The notes: generated by a model not told the origin, from the sequence alone. A stretch of DNA of 64,000 nt from Fistularia commersonii (GCA_037954325.1 JBBMNZ010000028.1:6269001-6333000); one strand, 5' to 3'; numbered from the stretch's first letter, positions 12,901 through 47,065 are shown. Numbers and translations are program-made.

Positions 12901-14290
12901 TAAAAACAATGCCAATTTTTTATGTAGAAAGTCTTGAACAATGATATTGGTAGTCTTTTATAACTTCAGAGAAAGCTTACCTGAACACAATTCCAACGCT
13001 GCTGAAGACTGTGCGCCCAGAAATATGATAATAGCTTATTCAAAGCCTGAAGGGAGCCTGAGGCAGAGAAATGTGTGTGTTCATTTCATGTTTACATTGG
13101 TCATTTTTCAGCACTTTTTTTTTTTTTATCACGAAAATACCGCTTGATTTTCATAAGAACTTTTAAGACATGACAGCAACCACTGCTTGTGAAGCTCAAA
13201 GGCTAATAAAAAAATTTGGCAAATCTCAAGTGTTTGGTGAATGCATTAAATTTGCATTCCTTAAATATTTTCCATCACACAAAACAGTATAATTTAACAT
13301 GGCATGACTTACTCCTTGACAAAATTTTCTCCAGGCAAAATAAGTACTTTGTATGTTTGTGGCCCACCACTCATCCATTCATATTTCAGCCCATGTTGCT
13401 CATATGCTTGATTATTATAAAGTTTTTAAAGATGATGTATAATGACGCTATCAGATAGCACTTTGGAGCATACTAGACTGGCTACGGGAAGAATCTTAGA
13501 TGTTCACTGAACTGCAAAGCTCTCCCTACCCCTGTTTTAAAAGGCATAATTCCTCTTCAATTCACCCATGATATGCATTAAGTATTTTTATATGAGCCAT
13601 AACAATGAAAATGTGCAGAAAAAAAGTTAGCTAGTACATCTTGAATTGGTTTTAATGGTCGTCAATTTAGAATTAGCTTTTGAAACTATGTTCCTGAGTG
13701 TATGAACTTCTACATCCAAGTTTCACCAGTCTAACAAGCTACAGAGTATTTAATTTGTGTCATGTAGATGGAAGAGGTTTTGCTTATAATTTCAGACATT
13801 ATTGGAGCCAAGAATATATTATATACATATATAGATAAGCACATGGATATAGGTGAAAAAAAAATTAATTACATTGAATGTTAGTAGAAGAGCAGCAGTT
13901 TCTGAAACAAATACTTCAGTACTAACATAGTTAGTACTATATAAATGGAATTTTCTTGTTATAGTCTCATGGCAACATGTTAGAGGCTTAAAGACTGTCT
14001 GTAAGGACAGAAACAAGGCAGCATAAACTGAATATGTAACCGTCGCAATTTGTCATTACTTTGCTCAGATCTATTTATTTCATTGATTTGTGTAATTTTA
14101 TTAAAAAAACACCTAAATTATTTTTGTTTTGCTTACATTTATTTACATGTTTTCTCAATGGACTACGATAATGTACAAATAAAATCTGTCTCTGCTCTGA
14201 TATAAAGTATGGTAAATTATTCCCATAAATAGATCTGCTGTGTCTGTTTTTGTACCTTCAAATAAAACTTATTTCTCATTGAAATGCGCT
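9999..14290 (+). other. mafk: Probable mafk 3' UTR
   Basis: No ORF in this 4.3 kb is convincing. It is AT-rich with many ATTTA-type stretches, for example around 12240-12300, as in unstable mRNAs. AATAAA hexamers occur near 10625, at 14178-14183 and at 14261-14266. The last pair sits just before the convergent end of tmem184a and is the best candidate for the distal poly(A) site. A shorter transcript ending near 10.65 kb is also possible. Extent is inferred, not shown. Confidence 0.45.
14178..14266 (+). terminator. mafk: Candidate distal poly(A) signals of mafk
   Basis: Two AATAAA hexamers lie at 14178-14183 and 14261-14266, the second followed by a T-rich stretch. They are the last + strand signals before the - strand signal of tmem184a. 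Assignment is by position only. Confidence 0.4.
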
Positions 14291-14299
14291 GTTACTCAG

Positions 14300-14589
14300 A
14301 TCAATATCAATTTCACAAGAAAACATTTATTTTCATGACTGACACATTACTGCCTTTGGCACAAGAGGGCGTCAGAACTGACATTACTTAACACTCTTAT
14401 TGGAATGATTAGAACATTTTTAATGATAAAGCAAAGGGGAAGAAAAAATACTGCAAGTCAATCCACGCTAGATTTTCATTTCTTCCAACTGTTTAAAACT
14501 ACATGCACTACATATAGCAAGTTGGTCTGAACTCAAATTCATACACAAAGCATTTTGGAATTACATAAAATTCTGTTCAATCACACACA

Positions 14590-14670
<81 letters not shown>

Positions 14671-14671
14671 C

Positions 14672-14715
<44 letters not shown>

Positions 14716-15554
14716 GTAAAAAACATAATCCCTGGAATATGGAATTGTTACATAAATAGTGATCTCAAAACACAAAGACTTTGCCAAACAAATTAACAAA
14801 AGTACAAAGCTATATAAAAATTAATGCCTGGTTTCAGTGAATCATACAATACAGTGAAAACAAACAAGAAAACCAACTCCCACTTTGTAGGGTTAGATTT
14901 GTCCAATTTGCGTACAGCAGATGCCAAGGATTTCATAGAAAGACTATGTACAAACTAATATACCCGTTCTAAAACAAATGTTCTAAAAATTTCTTACATT
15001 GTCAGGAAACCTGGCCGAAGATAGCTCGGAAATACTTGCTTGCGAACACTTTAGACAAGTGGATGCCAGTGACAGTCCATGTAGTCTCTTTCCCAGAGGT
15101 TACTGCCTTCCTTGCTTCCTGCCAGCAGATGCACGTTAAACTTGTATGCTTTGAAACCAACGAGGATTGGATTAAATGCACCTCACGTGGTCAGATTAAG
15201 AACGGTCATAGAGACAGACAATGGAAGTAGGCAGCTTCAGTTACAGAAAAAAATGAATAAGCTCCAGACTTCTCGGACACTGTGAAGGTAATGACATTTC
15301 CCTGTAGTTGGTCCTGCCAGGATGAAGACGGATCAGGTCTGTGGTCACTGAGAAATCAGTTTTAAAACGATTATAAGACAAAAGCTCATCTCATTACTTT
15401 GATTATTCAGTAATAGAGAAGTGACCTTTGTTTCAATCCTAGGACGATGACAAATGCATATCTTCAATCAAGAGTTCCAGATTTCTTTTACTATTTGCCA
15501 CCCCTACCGTGGACCAGGTTGGAAGTAGCACACATGCATGCTCCTTAAAACTCC
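14300..15554 (-). other. tmem184a: Probable tmem184a 3' UTR
   Basis: This stretch lies between the tmem184a stop codon and the first - strand AATAAA (TTTATT on the + strand at 14326-14331). No nearer hexamer was seen. It has no convincing ORF, and it includes the compound AT/GT microsatellite at 14593-14712. If the poly(A) site is right, the UTR is about 1.2 kb and ends within roughly 60 bases of the predicted mafk end on the other strand. Confidence 0.45.
14593..14712. repeat. Compound (AT)n-(GT)n microsatellite
   Basis: About 37 AT units at 14593-14666 are followed by a short GTCT step and then GT units to 14712. Such tracts are highly length-variable and prone to assembly error. It lies in the predicted tmem184a 3' UTR. 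Confidence 0.95.
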
Positions 15555-38797
<23,243 letters not shown>

Positions 38798-39059
38798 GTC
38801 CTCCAAAGAGATGTACACCTGCAACAGGAAACACAACAAAGTCAATGTAGAGCTCACTAGTGAAACCTAAGAACATTTGCCCTCTGGTCTTCAGTGAATA
38901 ACATATTCCCATGTGATTTATTCCCACAACCTGGTGGGCACCTAACAACCTGCTCTTGCATTAATTAATCAAAAACAAAGAGTCTTATGGAAATGAGGCA
39001 GCTCCACACATTTAGAAGCGCGGCTCTAATGATCTCAGAAATGCACCTTATTTATCAGA

Positions 39060-39560
39060 CGGCTCACCTTCTCCCCGGGCGGCGCCGAGGCAGCGTTATT
39101 CCTCTGTCACAGCCCGGGGTTTGACACAGGCCCGCGTTATAAGACAAACATGGAGAATATCGTCGCCCTGAAGATTCGGCCTATTTGACATTCAGTTTTA
39201 CCAACGAGCGGCGGTCGTTTGTAAGGCGGAGGCTCGGCCGGGCGGACTTCCTTGTTTGTGAAAGGCTCCAGACAGGTAGCTGATTCGGCCTATTTCCGTG
39301 AGGTCGAAGGACGCGCGGGCGAAAAGCAACAAGTCGAACAAAAAAAGGGTACCTAAAAAGAGAAAAAGAAACAAATGTCGCGCGTTGTATCGAACCAAAA
39401 TGTTTAAAAGTCAAACATAGGAGAGGCGACAAAGACGAATAATGGAAGACCTCTTTGGACAGAGAAAGAGATGATAAACAGGTCGGGCACAGGTGAATCT
39501 GTCACGTGACCACGGCTCAGCCGGTGCCGTGACGTCACCACGTTATCTCTGTGATGTCCA
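39060..39560 (-). promoter_or_regulatory. tmem184a: tmem184a CpG-rich promoter
   Basis: CpG content is clearly higher than in the flanks. The segment contains the palindromic E-box GTCACGTGAC (39501-39510) and the palindromic CRE TGACGTCA (39530-39537), 20 bases apart. Both classes are typical of TATA-less housekeeping promoters. The assignment to tmem184a follows from the adjacent predicted first exon. Confidence 0.65.
39068..39350 (-). other. tmem184a: tmem184a 5' untranslated exon (predicted)
   Basis: On the - strand a CpG-rich exon ends in GGGGAGAAG before the donor GTGAGCC (39061-39067 on +). Spliced to the acceptor above 38818, it places an in-frame TGA (39107-39109) upstream of the ATG with no intervening start, which supports a non-coding first exon. 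Its 5' edge is arbitrary. Confidence 0.65.
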
Positions 39561-40365
39561 AAGGCCGCCCGGTCGGGATCCGTCTGTGTATCGGTTACTC
39601 TGTTTGGCGAGCAAAACACAGAAACAAAAGGACTCGGCCTTTTGAAGAAAAACTATTATGTAAGATTTTTTGGTGTCCTGAGACTTGCTTCATATGGATT
39701 TTTTCTTTTTCTTCTTTGTACTTCCTTTGTTTTGCCCCTGGCTGTTGTTTTGATGTCGCACTTGATGTACTGTACGTTATACTTTAATCAAAGAAGGAAG
39801 GAAAAATCTAAACATTCAAATGAATACTTGTAATTTATTACTCTTATATTTCGAATATAGCTAAAATTGTCACCTCGAAGGTGACAGGATTTTCTTTTGA
39901 TGTTAATATTGAAATTTCCCAATTGTGAGACAATTAAAGGCACATTCTATTGGCCAAGTGCATTGATATAGTCAAGAAAAATACTAATAATGCCCACCAG
40001 TTTTCACCTCAAATATGTAATGACTCATTAGGCTATGTTAACTTTTTGTGACTAACAAAGTTAATTTTTGAACAAGTCAAAAAATTATACAATTATTTTT
40101 AGTTGATAAGTTTTACTAGCAAATGTTGCCTACTGCATATCGTGACAAGGAAAAATATGCTTCAAAATTCTGCACCAGACATTTTGAAATTTGTCTTTTT
40201 GCCATCTGCCAGGAACACAGGTCCTGAACTGAACTGCAGCCAGATGAACAGTTGATGGAGTTACAAAGCACTGACATATCACAGAAGGTAGAGCTGATTT
40301 GGCAAGTTGATATGGTGATTTTCAGCAGTTTGGAAAAGAAAATACCAGTGCAAAAACAGGAAAAG
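39561..40365. other. Intergenic spacer between tmem184a promoter and psmg3 3' end
   Basis: AT-rich, with no gene or recognisable repeat. Confidence 0.6.
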
Positions 40366-40385
40366 ACACAGTTTAAGTGACCAGT

Positions 40386-40391
40386 TTTATT
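40386..40391 (-). terminator. psmg3: Candidate psmg3 poly(A) signal
   Basis: TTTATT on the + strand is AATAAA on the psmg3 strand, about 320 bases after the stop codon. It implies a 3' UTR of roughly 340 bases. Confidence 0.5.
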
Positions 40392-40709
40392 TGCTCTCAT
40401 GAGTTGTTTAATGTGTTTTTTCAATTTTACAAAAATATTTACTTACAGTATAACAGTGTAAAAAAGTTAATAAATAATACTCATCAATTTGCAAACTCAT
40501 TTCCATTGAGCACATAGTTCAGCATTAGGATGTAGAAAACATTTGAAATCTTAATAAAGTGAATTGTTTGGCTTAACTGCATCAACAATTCAAAATACCA
40601 CAGTATTTGATCGTGAATCCATGGAAAAAAATAATCATAATAAAAACAATGAGGTGACCATTCAGGGCATGAATATGTTTTCTGATATCATGTCCATATT
40701 GATGACCTC

Positions 40710-40862
40710 CTACCAAACCTGACAACTTTTTATGATTTCTTTAATTTGTTTAATTGCATCGATAGAAGAATCCTTCAGCGCCACTCCCAGTAAGACAGGT
40801 CTGTTGCTGGCCTCTTGAGAGACAAAAGTTGCCAGGTTTTTCCCACAAACGTGTATTAGGGG
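40710..40862 (-). CDS. psmg3: psmg3 coding exon 2
   Basis: The acceptor is TCTTTTCAG just above 40862. It encodes residues 74-123 from PLIHVCGKN to SCQVW, with stop TAG at 40710-40712. Confidence 0.95.
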   Translation of the reverse strand, partial: PLIHVCGKNLATFVSQEASNRPVLLGVALKDSSIDAIKQIKEIIKSCQVW

Positions 40863-41377
40863 CTGAAAAGAACACAAACAAATTGTTGGTGACACAAATA
40901 AAATACACAACAATAATACTGATAAGACCTCTAACAGTTGTTTCAATGCTTAAAATAAAGTACTATATTACTACAAATACATTTTCACGTACTTTTACTC
41001 TGTGTTGTCAAGGATTAATAAATAACACTTGAACAGTGTCAAATTTCTTATTTCATGTGAAGAAATTAGGTTGACCGTGATATGTGGCTTTCTCATTACA
41101 AAAAGAGTTCTGAAATTAATGCAAGGATTATTAAAAATCAATACAATCTTAAGAGGACAAACACTAAATTATTTTTTTATAACTTCATATTACGTACAAA
41201 CATTACCCATATTATGATCAAAATCCAGCACGAGAGACATCAAATCACATTTCATGACAACACTTAAATCTTGCTATTCCTTCACAACTTTCCGCAACTT
41301 GTTTTTTACTTTGAATGAACATAGTAGTGTGAGCGAATATTGTCTTTGAGAAAATATCACATGTGCGCGCGCGCACA

Positions 41378-41416
<39 letters not shown>

Positions 41417-41987
41417 GGGAAAAAAAATAGTTGCTAGTCTCAGAATCTCCCAAGGCAAACATGATCAAATACTGTTTGTCCTTTGAAGAACCCCATCTTG
41501 TACTGTTTAACAGTCAGAACATCACACATTTAATGCAGGGATGAAACAGGTGTCTTTATGTACGTGTCAACAAATCACTTAACTCCATCCCTGCACACAT
41601 CTAATTTCTCCTCATCTGCTCGAGCAGTTCAGAAACAAGCGTGTCTGCCCTTCAAAACGGTGAAACACGTTCCTCCGTCTGGCGTCTGCCAGATGTCCTG
41701 CAAGCAAGTCATCACAGAACTGATGCAATATTTATCTGAAAAAACAAATAAATGAAAAATATCTGTACCTCATCTTTTCCCAGCAATACTTTAGTGGAAA
41801 AGGTCGGGGTGCTGATATCATTGTATCTGGTTTCAGGTGTGACAGATATCAGTGTGCCAATCTTGCCATACTGGGTTATAACTACGAATATGTAATTAGT
41901 GAATTCTGTGCAGACGACTTGTGTTGAAATGCCATTAACTTCTTTCTCTGTCTGTCGTGATCTGATGATGGACTCTGCAGAAGCCAT
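40710..41987 (-). CDS. psmg3: Proteasome assembly chaperone 3
   Basis: PSMG3 (PAC3) pairs with PSMG4 in the cytosol and helps assemble the alpha ring of the 20S proteasome. Two coding exons (41769-41987 and 40710-40862) join in phase 0 to give 123 residues; human PSMG3 has 122. The start is the only sensible ATG, one base after an acceptor (TTTCAG). Conserved stretches are STQVVCTEFTNYIFVVITQY, GKIGTLISV, TKVLLGKDE at the exon end, then PLIHVCGKNLATFVSQEASN, RPVLLGVALKD and the terminal CQVW. All match the human protein closely in order and spacing. The first about 15 residues are variable, as expected for the family. No defect is seen. Confidence 0.97.
40863..41768 (-). other. psmg3: psmg3 intron between coding exons
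   Basis: About 0.9 kb, AT-rich. It contains the alternating purine-pyrimidine tract at 41361-41415 and no other recognisable element. Confidence 0.7.
41361..41415. repeat. (GC)n(AC)n alternating purine-pyrimidine tract
   Basis: ATGTGCGCGCGCGCACACGC is followed by pure AC units, 55 bases of unbroken purine-pyrimidine alternation. Confidence 0.92.
41769..41987 (-). CDS. psmg3: psmg3 coding exon 1
   Basis: It encodes residues 1-73, ending KVLLGKDE, followed by the donor GTACAG. The exon starts at 41988 with one leader base after the acceptor, so an upstream untranslated exon is required. Confidence 0.95.
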
Positions 41988-43083
41988 TCTGAAATTCCTG
42001 AGGGGGAGACATAAGAGAGTAACTCAAAAGGAAAGGCAATTTTTCTTAGACTGGTGTTAAAAATACTTGTCTTTAAAAGCCTAATTTATAGTTGTAAACT
42101 TGAATATATCTCAAGTCCTTGAAGATAGAACTGAAATATTTGCATGAACTTAAGCTAAAAACCCACACCTATAATTTTTGAAAGTACACAGGGCTCAAGC
42201 AAGTAACGTATAGGAAATTCCAAATGACAGCAGGGTTAAATCACATATTTTCATATCAGCCTCACACTCTCCTCCTCTTTGTGTATTTGACAATTAATAT
42301 GTGGTTACAGATGGTGTAATTTTTTATTCTATTGCCTGCTAATTCCATATTTTAAATTTTGTCTTTCATTTCTTTTCCCATTAACCTGGAAGGTGAGACT
42401 CCTGGCATAAATAAGGTCATTAGCTTGGGGCAGGCTAGCTTATCAACATTTTAATTGAATTGATATTTATACACACATCACTAATACATTTATCAGGAAT
42501 ATTTGCTGTCGAATTTTGCATTTGCCAGGCTAAGAGGTACTCTGGAACTTACAGTTCTGAAAAGACGGCTCGTGATTAATTAATTTGGATATAACTTTGT
42601 ATATACATATATTTTTCAAACATTAACTAGAAAAAAAAACAAAAAACAAACAAGCAAAGCAATTACTAAAATATGAGAGGTTGATGAGGACTGAACCTGT
42701 TTAACCACTTAAAGAAAAACAAATAATTTTCCACCTGTTTTAATTAAGTGCATAGGAGAAAAAAACCCTATGCTAATTACCAATTCAAATAACAAAAACC
42801 ATTGACCATTGGTATGGATTTTTGCGACTAAATGCAGACTGTAACAGGTTGTCAGAGATATATTTGGAAATCGGGAGTTCTCTAAAAGGCCAACAATAAC
42901 AACAGTGAAATTAAGTCTGTTTGATCCTCATTGCAGAAGAAATGACGTTCAGCTATAAGGCACCATTAGATTTACGATGCTAATGTTAGCTAGCCTACAT
43001 CTGCGGCCGGTTTTAGAAGAATTAGACGCAAAGCTAACAAAACAGTGAACGGATTACGTGATAAAGATAACAAAAGTCCTCAC

Positions 43084-43190
43084 CACTGTTCTGCACCGCC
43101 AAGCTTTACTGTGATAAATCCGTACACACACTCACTCCCAACTTGAAAAATTTGGTGCCTTCTAGTCGGTTTCGCTTTCACAGCATTTAC
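43084..43190 (-). other. psmg3: psmg3 5' untranslated exon (predicted)
   Basis: On the - strand the segment ends in GCAGAACAGTG before the donor GTGAGGAC (43076-43083 on +). The coding exon begins with an acceptor, so a leader exon must exist, and this is the first good donor in the CpG-rich region upstream. The 5' edge is approximate. The intron 41989-43083 holds nothing I recognise. Confidence 0.6.
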
Positions 43191-43260
43191 GACAACGAGG
43201 TGCGTGACGGCGTCACTGAAACGTACGGCTACGTTCATACGTCATCACGTTTTTTGAAAA
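43140..43260 (-). promoter_or_regulatory. psmg3: psmg3 promoter region
   Basis: A local CpG-rich island in AT-rich surroundings. It contains the near-palindrome TGACGGCGTCA (43205-43215), and a TGACG half-site on the - strand near 43238-43245. The assignment is by position upstream of the predicted leader exon. Confidence 0.55.
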
Positions 43261-44079
43261 CGCAGTCCCAATAGTTGACCTCAAAGCTAAGACTTCTATT
43301 CCATATATGAATATATATGTATATAAAATGAACGTCTCTTTCTATATTTGGATAAGCATTCAGGCAAAAAAATGGCATACACCAAAATCAAACAAAGTTT
43401 TGTAGTGAGAAAAGATTAGTATTTGCCTGACATCTGTGAGTTTGCTGTGTTGTTCTTTTTCTTTTAAGTAACCCTTATTTAATCTGGTACAATTTCACAG
43501 TCCCTTTAGGGTCACAGCAGATAGGCCACAATTACATTGCATATTTATGGTACTGCAAATTATACAAATAGACAGTTTCCCCGAGAAATTTGATAAAGAG
43601 GATCATTCAACCAGTCCTAGAGAATGTATTTTCAAGTGTGAATTTCTTTAATTACAAACTTAAGCTGCCTCTTCATTCGACACAGTGTTCCACTTGGCGA
43701 GGAGAAAAAAGCTACCGTGACGCCACATGAGGCCTGAGGTTTTGTACTTTTTACTAAAGAGCTTGGAATTATATTGTCGAATGAAATTATTTTTATATTT
43801 TCGTAGTTTCATATTCTCTTTCGTGCAGAAGTTTAAAAAAAGATTACTCCTGGCTGCAAAGTTCTTTACTGACATAAAATGTTCATATAGCCATACTGTA
43901 TATGCCTGACAATGCTTGACAATATTTCATATCCTTGACCTTTTCTATCAAATAGTACCAAGGTCACATTTACTAGACAAACAAAAAAAAAAAAAAGACT
44001 ACTTTAACAGAAACATGATGACAAGAAATTAAAAACTGTTTTTGGAAGCACATGGCATTGCTTTACTGACATGAGTTAT

Positions 44080-44457
44080 TCAGTCAACATCCATGTAGGC
44101 CACACACCGAGCAACTGCAGTTGTCACATCTGCTTCCACAGCAATGTGAAAGACGAGCAGCTGAAGAATATTCACAGCTGTGAAAAGTGCTTGCAGGACT
44201 TTTTTTTCAGGTGGATGTGAGGCTCTACTGAAGCCTGCAAGTGCTGCATCAGGTTGATCTGAAAGAAGCCATTCCCGTGACACATTCACATTGTGAAATA
44301 GAACCGACTCAGCGGAATTGCTATGCACTCTGAGGAGGCAGTGCTGGATATGATGTTGGTGTGATGGCTCTTTGACTGACCATCTCTGTCTTTGACTGAT
44401 CAGTTTGATATAACAAAGTTGTAATTCAGATATTAATATTACACATTTCACAATCAA
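44080..44457 (-). other. Orphan ORF of 125 codons, not recognised
   Basis: The frame is open for 378 bases in an AT-rich region and has a mixed, protein-like composition. A repetitive or low-complexity translation would not look like this. The C-terminal part (PPEKKVLQALFTAVNILQLL then VFHIAVEADVTTAVARCVAY) resembles an alpha-helical domain end. I do not recognise it. The N-terminal 20 or so residues look like intron or UTR translation. It could be a terminal exon, a retrocopy fragment or chance. Confidence 0.25.
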
Positions 44458-44552
44458 TGGGATGAAATGGGGTGTCGTGGCTTTTTTTTATTTAAAAAAT
44501 GTCATCAAGGAAGGATGGGATCTTGAAAGCATAGACAACTTGGCTTGCCAGA

Positions 44553-44664
44553 AATTATTATTATTATTACATTATTTTCAAATGATAAGAATACATCTTA
44601 TAATAATATAATAATAATTTCAACACAATAATAAAAAGAATTAAATAATAATAAGTATTATTAT
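44553..44664. repeat. (ATT)n/(TAA)n-rich simple repeat
   Basis: Imperfect ATT and AAT units on both sides of a short non-repeat spacer. Confidence 0.8.
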
Positions 44665-45736
44665 CATTAAAAGCTGGCAAAAGTCAAATCAAAGGAAACT
44701 TATGCATAATTTCAGATTCCCAGTACCATTAGGCAGAAAAACATGCTCATGCACACCAACAACCAAGAAAGTGTCCCTGACATTAAAAGTGCACGTTGTT
44801 AGGAGGTTGCAAAATTAATGTTAACATTATACCATTGCTTGGAAGGAATTGTGCCTTGCAACTAGAGGAGTGAAGACATTTCCACAAGCTACACTTCCTG
44901 CATTTCCCTGTGGGTACATTTCATACATTACAGCCTAAGCATTCCCGTTTGTTGTTGATGCACAACAACAACAACTGCAGTGGAAGTGTTTTAAGTACAT
45001 ACCATTCTTTTTAAAAATTACACATTGTTCTTGAACCTGCGATAATATTATTATAAAAGAAAATGCAAATGGTCAATAAATAAACAAAGAGTTTAATTTT
45101 TTTTTCCCCTTTGGTAAATGCCATCTAGAAGCAATTATATGGAAAACTGATACACAGATAATACACATGTTTGCAACACACATCTGTTTATTTTCCCCAG
45201 ATCATGTTATTAAGTCTCTTTTGTTGATCTATATGGTCTATAGTTTTTTAAGCTTTATCAGTTTTAATTAATTTCCTCACGATGCTAAATGTTCCCGTCT
45301 CTGTCTTCTACACAGACATTTGACAACCACGTCTTCGCATATCGTCTCCCTCTTAAAATGATTGCCCAAGTCATTTTTTTACAAAAATTGTTTTTTTTGC
45401 CTAAATCATTTCCTCATGATGCTGACCACCTCTGGCAAAATTGCCTACATCCTCAGTTAAACAGATTGTGCCATTCTACTATGTCAAGAGTGTGTCAAAT
45501 GGTTCAATTTTTTGTGTTTCCTGAAAAAACTGAAAAAATGACTTAGGCGATTATTTTAAGAGGGTGACGATATGAAACTAATGATATTTAGCAACTGAAT
45601 CATGTGAATGCCACGTTTTTCACCTTCACGTTACCTCACACCTTCAGACCATCATGGTGGCTGTCTTTATGTTGCTGGATGTTCTGTGGTCAAAAATGTA
45701 CCCTCTCACTTAAGTTATACACACACAAAGAATGCA

Positions 45737-45761
45737 GACACACACACACACATACACACAC
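45737..45761. repeat. (CA)n microsatellite
   Basis: Short CA tract with one CATA interruption. Confidence 0.85.
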
Positions 45762-47016
45762 CATTATTACCCATGTGGCCACTAGAGTGCTGTGCTGTAT
45801 AAATGATAGACCTCGAAAGTAACTTTACCATGACATTTGAAAGTTGAACTGATGTCACATGAAAATCTACCTTTGGGGTTGCCCTCCATTAACTCTCTTT
45901 TCAAAACACAGCAAAAGACAAATCTAAAGGGGGAAGCAACATCTTCCTGGCACATGTTTGAAAGCCCCTGTGAACCCCTACATTCCACAAGGCATCAAAA
46001 ACATTTCATCAAATATTTTATAACTCCTGAATTCACTCTCATTTCGATCTCATCTAAATAATGGAACTCTGATGTTATCAAAAACATGATGAGGCCCCTA
46101 TCTATATCTCAAAAAACAAAAATCAAATATTTCCAAATAAAAACAAAACCAAAACAAGTTTGACAGATGACTTCAATGTCAGTGAGAGTTACTCTTGATT
46201 CAACACTGCTGTGACTGGAACACCCAAATCAAATGATTTTATTTATCAATTTTTTTCCCCCTCAAATGTTATGCAATTTTTTTTTGGTTTGGGAAAATGT
46301 GGTTTGTATTTCTGTATTTTCTTCCACTTGGCAACTGATGGTAATTAAATATGATAAAGTGTTTTTGTATGTTGCATCAGGCAAGAGCTTGAACATTTGT
46401 TTTATTTTGTTTTGGTTTCTTCCACAGAGTAATATGTTTTCCTGCGATAACGTATATGGCCAAAGGCAGTTTCTGATATCTTTGAGAGGAGAATCAGAGA
46501 TGATGCAAAGACGCCATCCCACCCTGTCTCATCTAAATGCCTCACATTTCACAGAAATGCACACAATGAAAGTAACTGCCTTTTTTTCAGGAAAGAAAAA
46601 AATGATGCATGAGTGCTTTGATAAGAAACTCCAAACATACATAAGAATACATTTGACTAAAGATTTGCATTCATCTTTTAAGGCACTTAATTACTGAAAA
46701 ATGTTTAAACGCAGGTGAGAAGCTGGAGATACCGAGACAAATGTGAAGCAAATGTTTGAACCAGCATTCCTCTTTATTTTATGATATTTTATGTAGGTAG
46801 TGGTGGAAATGGCCCTGCTGTCATAAAGGTGTAAACCAGTAGTCTGCGTATAAATGCCCCCCGATCTGCTGCCATTAATACTTCAAGGTGTAATTAAATT
46901 AATGCTTTGGTAGCTGAGGTAATCACTTAATCCACTTATGATCCGGTTTAGCTATTTCTCAACAAAATATACAAGTTTTATATTATACTCCCCAGCGTAG
47001 AAAAGTACATGGGGGA

Positions 47017-47018
<2 letters not shown>

Positions 47019-47062
<44 letters not shown>
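47019..47062. repeat. (AT)n microsatellite
   Basis: 22 uninterrupted AT units. Confidence 0.95.

Positions 47063-47065
<3 letters not shown>

Larger units (their letters stand above)
43261..47018. other. Intergenic region downstream of psmg3 promoter
   Basis: No confident gene. It contains an orphan - strand ORF (44080-44457), an ATT/TAA simple repeat (44553-44664) and a CA repeat (45737-45761). The tract at 46810-46965 is free of repeats and has homeodomain-type sites. Confidence 0.5.

Noticed and set aside
14581..14799. Tyr-Ile and His-Thr repeat ORF
   Set aside because: Translation of the AT/GT microsatellite.
46233..46697. 154-codon + strand ORF
   Set aside because: Phe/Leu-rich translation of AT-rich DNA with T runs, no recognisable domain and no splice context.
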